This document shows, one piece after another, positions 35,655-43,550 of a stretch of 64,000 nt of DNA. The stretch spans positions 310,001 to 374,000 of the forward strand of contig NZ_CP157350.1 of NCBI RefSeq assembly GCF_051045985.1. The letters are read 5' to 3'. This DNA is from Scardovia wiggsiae (GTDB lineage Bacteria; Actinomycetota; Actinomycetes; Actinomycetales; Bifidobacteriaceae). The notes beneath the pieces are model-generated. The model ran no database searches and was not told the origin of the DNA. It saw only the letters and a list, made by a program, of their open reading frames with translations. Each line of letters starts with the position of its first letter. The first letter of the stretch is position 1. The translations under genes and the position numbers were made by a program.

Positions 35655-36770
35655 ATGGATAACAGGAAACACAGGATTGCGGCAGGTATCAGCGGCGTCA
35701 ATCTGGGCAACTGGCTTGTCCTTGAAAAATGGATGTCCCCTTCTGTCTTTGCTGATGCAGGCGGGGCAGAAGATGAGTATTCCCTTTCCCGGAACCTTGC
35801 GTATGATGAACTTGCGCGCCGGCTGGAGGCTCACAGGGATACGTATATTACGGAAGAAGATTTTGCCTGTCTCGCTGCAGAAGGTATAGACACAGTGAGG
35901 CTTCCCGTGCCCTTTTTCCTTTTCGGCGGCTGCCCTCCCTATATCGGGTGTACCAGCTATGTGGATAAAGCTTTTGCCTGGGCTAACCGTTATGGGCTGA
36001 AGATCCTGCTTGACCTCCATACCGTTCCGGGAAGCCAGAACGGTTTTGACAACGGCGGACAGATTGGTGTGGTCTCCTGGCATACATCGCACAAGGATAT
36101 TGCGTTTGCCCTGTTTGTGCTTGACCGTATGGCCCGCAGATACGGCAGGGATGACGCACTGTTCGGCATTGAAGTGCTGAACGAGCCCAAGCTCCCGATG
36201 CGGTTCCTGAAAAGGTTCTATGCAACAGCGTATATAAGGCTGCGGCGGATACTCCCGCCGGAGAAAGCAGTAGTTTTCCATGACGGTTTCAACCTTCCTG
36301 GTATGGCAGCCGCATTCCTGGCAGACAGACGCTTCAGGTCAATGGATAACGTATATGTGGATACGCATGTGTACCTTACTTTCACGGAACAGAAGATCGA
36401 GCGGTTTCTAAAGCATACCCCCGGCATGCATGCCGGGCGTACTCCGCGTGAGCGCCACCGTCAGCTGTTGTATACATGGGGCATAGGGCTCGATAAACTG
36501 TTCATCCGCAGTGTGGATAAGATCGTCCCTGTGATAGCAGGGGAATGGTGTGCAGAGAGTTCTGTCGGCAAGCTGCAGGCCAGTGCGAAGGGGATTGCAG
36601 AGGCTCCCCGTTTCACTTCTTTTGTAGCGCAGCTTCACCGGGAAGCTTTTCCCCGCCAGTTTTTCTGGAGCTATCAGATAGAAAGGGATCCGGCCCGGCG
36701 GGATTCGATGCGCGGTACATGGAAAGAATTCTGGGACTGGCGCATGTGCCATGATGCGGGGATCGTCTGA
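35655..36770 (+). CDS. GH5-like glycoside hydrolase, cytoplasmic
   Basis: Retaining beta-glycosidase of clan A, most like cellulase / exo-1,3-beta-glucanase type GH5. The N-terminal GVNLGNWLVLEKWM is close to the GVNLGGWL start of fungal exo-beta-1,3-glucanases. The acid/base glutamate is visible in FGIEVLNEPKL and the nucleophile in VIAGEWCAE; DLHTVPGSQNG and HVYLTF are the usual active-site strands. No signal peptide, so it acts on imported oligosaccharides or glycosides. About 371 residues from ATG 35655; the frame is open to 35592, and no start has a good ribosome site. 35655 is preferred because the fold begins about 13 residues later. Confidence 0.82.
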   Translation: MDNRKHRIAAGISGVNLGNWLVLEKWMSPSVFADAGGAEDEYSLSRNLAYDELARRLEAHRDTYITEEDFACLAAEGIDTVRLPVPFFLFGGCPPYIGCTSYVDKAFAWANRYGLKILLDLHTVPGSQNGFDNGGQIGVVSWHTSHKDIAFALFVLDRMARRYGRDDALFGIEVLNEPKLPMRFLKRFYATAYIRLRRILPPEKAVVFHDGFNLPGMAAAFLADRRFRSMDNVYVDTHVYLTFTEQKIERFLKHTPGMHAGRTPRERHRQLLYTWGIGLDKLFIRSVDKIVPVIAGEWCAESSVGKLQASAKGIAEAPRFTSFVAQLHREAFPRQFFWSYQIERDPARRDSMRGTWKEFWDWRMCHDAGIV

Positions 36771-37156
36771 CCTTCCCGCATGATGCCCGCCCTTCTGTAT
36801 TCCTGCTGGATTTAACGTACCCTTCAGAGTCCCGGTCGCGTGTCTGCCAACGCGGCTCACCCAACGTACAAGTGTGTCGGCTCACCCAAAGCGCAGATGT
36901 GCGCGGTGCTGCAACGCAGTATCCTTTCAGTACTGGCTGCAGTCTGCCGTTTGTGTCTGATCTGGCAAATCCATATATGCGGGTTGGGTGAGTGCCCCGG
37001 GCAGAAGAGGCGGATCTTCCCCCCGGGTAGGAGCGGGGAGCATAGTTTCGGGTCCGGGAATATCTGATACTGCCCTCACTCTATGATAAGAATCACGATC
37101 AGGACCATTGGCCATCCGGATACAGGTACGGCATCCGGGCTTAAGAAAGGACAGCG
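36771..37156. other. Intergenic gap with repeated, foldable sequence (candidate structured RNA)
   Basis: The 386-base gap before pepC has no convincing gene. At 36853 and 36878 the 12-base sequence CGGCTCACCCAA occurs twice with a 25-base period; each copy is followed by a small hairpin with a 4-base loop (the second is GCGCA-GATG-TGCGC, 36891-36904). A third copy is inverted at 36984-36996. CTCACCCAAC (36856-36865) pairs perfectly with GTTGGGTGAG (36983-36992), and the second copy can pair with the same strand. A further hairpin lies between (CTGCA/CAGTA with TACTG/TGCAG, 36909-36942). The short frame across it is low-quality and not called. Confidence 0.5.
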
Positions 37157-38473
37157 ATGGCAGTTATTTCCAGTGAGGATACACTGAAGATGAAAGAGGC
37201 GTTCAGCCAGGATAAAAAGAATATCCTTGCGCAGCGTGCGTCGGCGACGAATGGCCTGCTGAAGGCGGCAGAGGATCCGTTTGTTATTGCCCGCAACAGG
37301 AACCCGTATTCGACCGATCTGGTTTCTGACGAGGTAACTAACCAGAGGCACTCCGGGCGGTGCTGGATGTTTGCCGGGCTCAATGTGCTGCGGTTCCATC
37401 TGGAGAAGAAGCTCAATGTTGAAAATTTCGAGCTTTCCCAGAATTTCCTTTATTTTTATGACAAGCTGGAGAAATCCAACTATTTTTATGAGAACGTTAT
37501 TGCTACAGCTGATGACAGCCTTGATGACCGCAAGACAGCCATGCTCTTTGAAGAGCCCGAGAGCGACGGCGGCTGGTGGCAGTATGTGGTCAACCTGGTA
37601 AAGAAGTATGGCGTGATCCCCAAAAATTCCATGCCTGAAACCGCCAATACCGAGAACTCTGATGCAATGAATGAGCTCCTTAACCGCAAGCTCCGCCAGG
37701 ACGCCCTGAGGCTCCGCGACATGGTCAGGGCAGGCGCTTCCGGCGATGATATTGAGGCTGCGCGTGCCCATATGCTTGAGGGTGTGTACAGCATCGTGTC
37801 TGTAGCACTGGGGACGCCTCCTGAGAGTTTCCGTTTCCAGTACCAGGATAAAGATAAGAAATACCATGATGAAGGTGTTATGACGCCTAAAGGGTTCTTT
37901 GACACATTCATTGGCGCTGATATGGATGATTATGTAGCACTCGGCAGTTATCCGGCAGACAGGCTCCAGTTCAACAGGCATTATTCCCGGGAGCTGATGG
38001 GCAATATGGTAGGCAGCCCTGACCCTCATTGGCTCAATGTTACGGCTGATGATATGAAGGTTGCTGCGGTGAAGCAGCTGCAGGACGGTGAGCCGGTATG
38101 GTTTGGATGCGATGTCGGCCAGTCTTCAGACCGTAAAAGCGGTGTTATGGACACTGACCTGTATGATATGGCCACCCTCGTAGGCGTTGATTTTACCATG
38201 GATAAGCGTCAACGCATAATGACCCGTGAAAGTGCAGCTACCCATGCCATGACCCTTGCAGGCGTTGATGTGATCGACGGCAAGCCTGTGCGGTGGAAGG
38301 TCGAGAACAGCTGGGGCGATGAGAACGGCCAGAAGGGGTATTTTGTGATGACTGATCCGTGGTTCGATGAATACACGTTTGAGGTCGTTGTCAATAAAAA
38401 GTATCTCAGTGAGGATATAGCCAGGCTGTATGAAACCGAGCCTGAGGTGCTTCCTTATTATCTGCCTTTCTGA
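37157..38473 (+). CDS. pepC: Aminopeptidase C, bleomycin hydrolase family
   Basis: Cytoplasmic cysteine aminopeptidase of family C1B. The catalytic cysteine is in RHSGRCWMFAGLN, the histidine in ATHAMTLAGVD and the asparagine in VENSWGDENG. The 438-residue length is standard for the hexameric enzyme with its C-terminal arm. The ATG has AAGAAAGGA upstream. Together with PepN in this window it suggests use of peptides as an amino-acid source. It is convergent with the following ABC gene across 23 bases. Confidence 0.96.
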   Translation: MAVISSEDTLKMKEAFSQDKKNILAQRASATNGLLKAAEDPFVIARNRNPYSTDLVSDEVTNQRHSGRCWMFAGLNVLRFHLEKKLNVENFELSQNFLYFYDKLEKSNYFYENVIATADDSLDDRKTAMLFEEPESDGGWWQYVVNLVKKYGVIPKNSMPETANTENSDAMNELLNRKLRQDALRLRDMVRAGASGDDIEAARAHMLEGVYSIVSVALGTPPESFRFQYQDKDKKYHDEGVMTPKGFFDTFIGADMDDYVALGSYPADRLQFNRHYSRELMGNMVGSPDPHWLNVTADDMKVAAVKQLQDGEPVWFGCDVGQSSDRKSGVMDTDLYDMATLVGVDFTMDKRQRIMTRESAATHAMTLAGVDVIDGKPVRWKVENSWGDENGQKGYFVMTDPWFDEYTFEVVVNKKYLSEDIARLYETEPEVLPYYLPF

Positions 38474-38496
38474 TCTGTTCTGATGCCGAGGCAGGG

Positions 38497-41400
38497 TCAG
38501 CGGATCCGGGCCAGTGCCCCGCCCTCAAGCGTGAAGAGTTCCTGTGCGTACCTGAGGGTGCTTCCCCGATGGGAAACGATCACATAGGATTTGCTGCCCT
38601 GATGCTTCATAAGGGACTGCATCAGTTCTGCTTCGAGCAGGGCATCCATATTGCTCGTTGGCTCGTCGAAGAACATGAGGCTGGCGCTGCTCAGGAAAGA
38701 ACGTGCAATGGCTACACGCTGGCGCTGCCCGTCGGACAGCTGCGAGCCGTTGCGGCTGAGCTGTGTATCCAGGCCGTCCGGCAGCTGGTCAATGAGATCA
38801 TCCAGGCAGGCATGATGCGCGGCCTGCATGATGCGGTTTTCAGAGGCATCCGGGTCTGCGACGGCGATATTGTCACGGAGTGTTGAGTCGAATATGAAAA
38901 TATCCTGGCTTGACAGCGTCTGTACGGTACGCAGGCTGTCGGTGGCAACAGTATTGATATCCGTACTGTCGATGCTGATATCCCCGGTGCTGCGTACCCT
39001 GAAACGCATAAGCAGGTCGATGAGGGTAGATTTCCCTGCCCCGTTCGGCCCCTGGACAGCGATGCTGCTGCCGGGGGCTATTGTCAGGTCGATATTCCGG
39101 AGTACGGCCCTGCCGTTTGAATAGCTGAAGCCCATCTGCGATGCAGTTTCGCCGGTAAAAGGCATAGTTTCGATGCGGGCTCCGTCAATGATTGGTGCTG
39201 CTGCGGGTTTTTCGTCAAGAAGTGCAAATACACGCCTGGAGGATGCAAGGGTGGGCTGCAGCCCCGCACCGAGCCGTGATACTGAGATCAGGGAGGGGAA
39301 GGACGTGGCAAAACCGGTGACGGCGGCGAAGGCTGGTGCAACAGGCAGGTTCCCGTGGGCCGCCAGGGAAGCGGCGGCAAGCGTGAACAGGATAAGCATG
39401 ATAAGGCTTGCGGCATCTGCAGTGCGCATATTCGAGTAACGGTATGAAGTTGCGCGTGACCGGCTTCCCAGCATGGTGCCGCTGGCATCCATGACCTGCG
39501 AGTACGCTTCATTGCTGGCGTCAAACTGGAGAAGGGTATTTTTCCCGTCAAGGTAATCAAGGACCTGTGTGTGCACCTGCCCCTGGCTCTGACGTTCCTT
39601 ATACGCATATGCACTCGTAGGGCCTGCGAAGAAGAGGGGGATCAGTATGCCAACGATCAGGTAGCTTCCCAGGGCTATGCCTCCGAGAAGGGGATGGATG
39701 GCACTGAGTACTGCCCACATAATGATGCTGTTGCCTGTGCCTATCATAAGCGGCGAAAGGGTATGGGCGTAAAATACTTCAAGCAGCTCAATATCTTCAG
39801 TGAGGACTGTGACAAGATTGCCCCGGGCTTTCCCGGCGACCCCTGCGGGGGAGAGCGAGCGTACATGGTCAAAAGCCAGCACCCGGACATCCCGTAAAAT
39901 ACTGAATGCTGCCTGATGGTTGAGGTACTGTTCGAGGAAAGAGAACATCCCCCGCACCAGCCCGGCTGCTGAGGCGATAACCGCCAGCAGGGCGCATACA
40001 GCCGTGTGCCCCTGGAATCCTGCAAAAATCGCCATGACTGCTGCCATGACTGCGATGGTTGAAAGCAGGTGCCCAGTCAGCCCTGCGGCAGCTGCACCGG
40101 CTACGGTCCTCCTGTGGCTGCCCAGGAATCGTGCCATACGCTTCACGGTGCGGAAAAGTGCCGCGCTGTCGGCTGGGGATGAGGGGTTGCTTTCGGGTAC
40201 AGGTTCCGGCACGCCTCTGACGGCTGCTGCCGGGCTGCTGCTGCCGGCATCCGAAGCTGGCGCAGGAACGGTTTCCGTCGGTACTGCCGCTTCAGCTCCC
40301 GGTTCCGGCCCATGCCCGCGGTACTGCCCCGGCGCGATCCCTGCATTCTCAACGGCATGCTGATGCCGCCACTGGTCTGCAAAAAGCCCGTCCATGCCCA
40401 TAAGTTCGTCGTAAGTCCCCATTTCTGCGATGTTCCCGCCGTCAAGCATCATGATCGTATCTGCATGGCGGATATTGTAAAGCCTGTGTGTAACAGCGAT
40501 GACACATGCTTCATGGGAAAGGTCCAGGAGGAGCCGCTCCAGGGCCCGGTCATGGGCGGCGTCCACTGCACTTGTCGCTTCGTCGAAAATGTATATCTGT
40601 GCGTCATGCAGCAGGCCTCGAGCGATGCACAGCCGCTGGCGCTGCCCGCCTGAGAAGTTTGACCCGCCGGCACTGACGGGTGCGTCAAGCCCGCCCCGGC
40701 TTTCAATCTCCGGCCACATATCCACCCGCTTAAGTGCACTGGTTATGTGCTCTCTGCTGATGCCGCGCTTTCCGATATCCATGTTGTCCGCAATAGTCCC
40801 GGCAAATAATGTATCTGTACCGCGGACCGCCACTGCGAGATGGGAGAGTTCTGCATAACTGTACGAGGAGGCTTCCCGCCCATCAATAACGGCGGAACCC
40901 GCGTATTGCGGCAGAAGCCCTGTGAGCACATTGACAAGTGTTGACTTGCCGCTGCCGCTCCGCCCGGCGATCCCGACAAACCCATGGGCTTTAAATGAAG
41001 CAGTGATGCTGCGGAGGGCTTCAAAGCCGTCGCTGTATGCTACTGACAGGCCGGACAGGGAAATAAGCTCATCGCCGGCAGTACTGGTAACAGCAGTATC
41101 TGCGCCGGTGCCGGCGGTGCCAGCGCGGACACGACGCCCGCCGCTGCTGTCCCCGGCCTGGGCAGGGATCGGGGAAGGTGCAGGCACTGAGGCAGCATCC
41201 GGTGCAGGCAGCGGGACTGTGGCAGAGGCCTGCTGTCCAGCTGTGAAATCATCCCGGACCTCAACGATCTGCCTGCCGAGCTTCATTGCCTTTGCTGCAT
41301 CGTGCACCAGATAGATCAGGGACCGCTCGGGGATGAAAAGCCGCACCCCCAGTACCGCTACAAGGATCCCGTTGAATGCCGATGCCGGCAGGGCAGTACC

Positions 41401-42297
41401 TGCAGCACCGGCCGGGAATGCAGGCGCAGAAGTAAAAACAGCAATAAGGGCAGAAGCTATCACAGCTGCCGCTATAACGAAATCTGCTGCAATAAGGCTC
41501 CGCAGCTGCCCTTTAAGGATCTGCATAGTTATACGCCTGAAGCCTTCGGATTCCTCTCTGATCTTCTCGGATTCCCTCTTATCGGCCCTGAAAATTGTCA
41601 GGGTAGAAAGGCCCCGCACCGCCTGTTCAAAGTGGATCCCTACTTTATCATATTTGGACAGATGCGCAGACAGATATTTAAGGTTGGAATCGCGGATCAT
41701 GTTGGCAAATACCGGCATCACAAGCATCCCGGCAGCAATGGCTATACCGGCCCATACATTGAAAGGCAGGAAAATAAGGGCCGCAGTGCATATCATAAAA
41801 GCTGTCTGCACCATTGCCGGAATAAAATTGCTGAAATACGAACAGACAGTTTTGATCCCCTCAGTATCAAGCATAGCAAGGGTCTGGTTCGGCCTCCCGC
41901 TGCTTTTCAGGCTTTTGACTGAAATATCCTGCGGTACAAGGAATGCATGCGTCATATCAGACGTCAGGGCGCGGGCAACCGTTTCGTCGCTTTTTACTGC
42001 AGCCGAGTCTGCGGTCCGCGACAGGAGTATGCGTACCACTACCAGTATCAGCGCAGGCACAGTTACTGACGCTGCTGCCGCCCCGGCAGCAGCAGGGAGG
42101 ACTGAATGGAAGCAGCCATATACGTGTGCCGCCGGTGACCCGCCGGAGGTGTGTGCGCCGCACAGCAGCGCCAGGATATCCGCCAGATAGATGATAATGG
42201 CAATATCGGTGAGAAAAGACAGGGACCGCAGCAGCCCAATGAGGACAGAACGTTTTACGGATACGCCCGGCAGCTGCATCATTTTTTTGTTGAACAT
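38497..42297 (-). CDS. Fused double ABC exporter, CydDC-like
   Basis: One 1266-residue polypeptide holding two full half-transporters: membrane domain (six helices), ATPase, linker, membrane domain, ATPase. The first nucleotide-binding domain has Walker A GRSGSGKST near residue 445, signature FSGGQRQRL and Walker B YIFDEATSAVD. The second has GPNGAGKST near residue 1083, LSDGQRQRV and MFFDEPTSNMD. An Ala/Pro/Ser-rich linker of about 60 residues joins the halves. The layout resembles a fused CydD-CydC (cysteine/glutathione export), but no cytochrome bd genes are here and the substrate is unknown. The start lacks a clear ribosome site. It is divergent from the ABC ATPase gene at 42663. Confidence 0.85.
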   Translation of the reverse strand: MFNKKMMQLPGVSVKRSVLIGLLRSLSFLTDIAIIIYLADILALLCGAHTSGGSPAAHVYGCFHSVLPAAAGAAAASVTVPALILVVVRILLSRTADSAAVKSDETVARALTSDMTHAFLVPQDISVKSLKSSGRPNQTLAMLDTEGIKTVCSYFSNFIPAMVQTAFMICTAALIFLPFNVWAGIAIAAGMLVMPVFANMIRDSNLKYLSAHLSKYDKVGIHFEQAVRGLSTLTIFRADKRESEKIREESEGFRRITMQILKGQLRSLIAADFVIAAAVIASALIAVFTSAPAFPAGAAGTALPASAFNGILVAVLGVRLFIPERSLIYLVHDAAKAMKLGRQIVEVRDDFTAGQQASATVPLPAPDAASVPAPSPIPAQAGDSSGGRRVRAGTAGTGADTAVTSTAGDELISLSGLSVAYSDGFEALRSITASFKAHGFVGIAGRSGSGKSTLVNVLTGLLPQYAGSAVIDGREASSYSYAELSHLAVAVRGTDTLFAGTIADNMDIGKRGISREHITSALKRVDMWPEIESRGGLDAPVSAGGSNFSGGQRQRLCIARGLLHDAQIYIFDEATSAVDAAHDRALERLLLDLSHEACVIAVTHRLYNIRHADTIMMLDGGNIAEMGTYDELMGMDGLFADQWRHQHAVENAGIAPGQYRGHGPEPGAEAAVPTETVPAPASDAGSSSPAAAVRGVPEPVPESNPSSPADSAALFRTVKRMARFLGSHRRTVAGAAAAGLTGHLLSTIAVMAAVMAIFAGFQGHTAVCALLAVIASAAGLVRGMFSFLEQYLNHQAAFSILRDVRVLAFDHVRSLSPAGVAGKARGNLVTVLTEDIELLEVFYAHTLSPLMIGTGNSIIMWAVLSAIHPLLGGIALGSYLIVGILIPLFFAGPTSAYAYKERQSQGQVHTQVLDYLDGKNTLLQFDASNEAYSQVMDASGTMLGSRSRATSYRYSNMRTADAASLIMLILFTLAAASLAAHGNLPVAPAFAAVTGFATSFPSLISVSRLGAGLQPTLASSRRVFALLDEKPAAAPIIDGARIETMPFTGETASQMGFSYSNGRAVLRNIDLTIAPGSSIAVQGPNGAGKSTLIDLLMRFRVRSTGDISIDSTDINTVATDSLRTVQTLSSQDIFIFDSTLRDNIAVADPDASENRIMQAAHHACLDDLIDQLPDGLDTQLSRNGSQLSDGQRQRVAIARSFLSSASLMFFDEPTSNMDALLEAELMQSLMKHQGSKSYVIVSHRGSTLRYAQELFTLEGGALARIR

Positions 42298-42662
42298 ATT
42301 TTCTATTTTCTTTCATCACGGATAGCTATCACTCATAGTAAAGGAACCTGGAACAACTTTCCAGCGGAATGTAAAAAGTTCACCGGGAGTGTAGAACGGA
42401 GAGTGCAGGGCAAGGAGTGCAGAGCTGAGGGCAGCAGACATGAAGAAGCAGGCATCGGGGAGCGGGCAGGAACAGGGAAAATAGCGCAGGCATTGCGGCG
42501 TATAAGAGATATAAGAGGTATAAGAGGTATAAGGTCTGGAGCGCGAACAGCGGGGGCAGGGACCGGCGGATGATTTATCTGCTGCGTGCTAAAATCGTCG
42601 GCAAGTTAGCATTCCGGCAGCAGGCATAGCCTGGCCGGAACAGGACGCAAAGGCAGGACCTT
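42298..42662. other. 365-base divergent intergenic region
   Basis: Lies between two divergent ABC transporter genes and should hold both promoters. The left part is purine-rich; a 9-base tandem repeat sits at 42501-42533. No gene is supported. No clear -35/-10 pair was found. Confidence 0.5.
42501..42533. repeat. 9-base tandem repeat (TATAAGAGR) x3.7
   Basis: Three full units TATAAGAGA, TATAAGAGG, TATAAGAGG and a partial TATAAG follow each other without gaps. The TATAAG core resembles a -10 element and the region lies 130 bases before an ABC ATPase gene, so copy-number change could alter transcription. Confidence 0.85.
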
Positions 42663-43532
42663 ATGGATGCATCAGAAGGAACATCAGACCTCGCAGCCCC
42701 CGTCACCAGTACCGGTGCCGGCAGCGGGCTCCACAGCGACGGCACTGTAAGCAGCGCCTCCCCGCATCATGCCAGGCATGCTGGTATCCGTGATATCCCG
42801 AAGGATAAAGTTATTGCCCGTGCGATAGGGCTTTATAAGGTATACGGCAGATCTGCGGACACGCAGGTAGTTGCGCTGGACCATCTTAATGTTGATTTTG
42901 AGAAGGCAAAAATGACGGCGATCATGGGCCCTTCAGGATCAGGAAAGTCTACATTGATGCATTGTATGGCGGGTCTTGATACCCCTTCCTCAGGCCAGGT
43001 GATAGTTGAAGGCCTTGAAGTATCGTCAATGAAGCAGAAACAGCTGACGAAACTTCGCCGGGAGCAGATAGGCTTCATCTTCCAGAGCTTCAACCTGGTA
43101 CCTACCCTTACCGCAGAAGAGAATATCCTTCTTCCGCTGCAGATAGGGCATAAGAAGATCGACCGCAGATGGTTCGACCGGATCGTAGATGTGGTAGGGC
43201 TGAAAAACCGCCTGGACCACAGGCCGAGCCAGCTTTCAGGAGGGCAGCAGCAGAGGGTCGCCTGCGCCCGTGCGCTTATGTCGCGGCCCGCAGTGATCTT
43301 TGCGGATGAGCCTACAGGGAACCTTGATTCCCGGTCTTCCCGGGAAGTGCTGTCCTTCCTGCGCAATTCTGTACAGGAAGACGGGCAGACCATTATTATG
43401 GTGACCCACGACCCGAAAGCGGCGTCTTATGCCAACCGCGTCCTTGTCCTTGCTGACGGCCGCATTACCCATGATATGGATGAACCCACATACGACGACA
43501 TCCTTGATGTTTTCGCTTCCGGCAACGAATAA
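42663..43532 (+). CDS. ABC transporter ATP-binding protein, MacB/LolD type
   Basis: ATPase of a MacB/FtsX-type mechanotransmission ABC system. The 289-residue protein has Walker A GPSGSGKST, signature LSGGQQQRV, Walker B VIFADEPTGNLD and the LRREQIGFIFQSFNLVP Q-loop region typical of the LolD/MacB branch. About 50 disordered Ser/Ala/Gly residues precede the domain. AAGGCAGGA precedes the ATG. The permease gene follows 18 bases later, so the two form one operon and one complex. Substrate unknown: envelope stress, antimicrobial peptide export or cell-wall hydrolase control are all possible for the family. Confidence 0.93.
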   Translation: MDASEGTSDLAAPVTSTGAGSGLHSDGTVSSASPHHARHAGIRDIPKDKVIARAIGLYKVYGRSADTQVVALDHLNVDFEKAKMTAIMGPSGSGKSTLMHCMAGLDTPSSGQVIVEGLEVSSMKQKQLTKLRREQIGFIFQSFNLVPTLTAEENILLPLQIGHKKIDRRWFDRIVDVVGLKNRLDHRPSQLSGGQQQRVACARALMSRPAVIFADEPTGNLDSRSSREVLSFLRNSVQEDGQTIIMVTHDPKAASYANRVLVLADGRITHDMDEPTYDDILDVFASGNE

Positions 43533-43550
43533 AGGAAAGCAGGCAGGGGC

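Noticed and set aside
36840..37067. 75-codon open frame across the repeated sequence before pepC
   Set aside because: Cys-rich translation of a structured repeat, no ribosome site, no domain; better read as non-coding.
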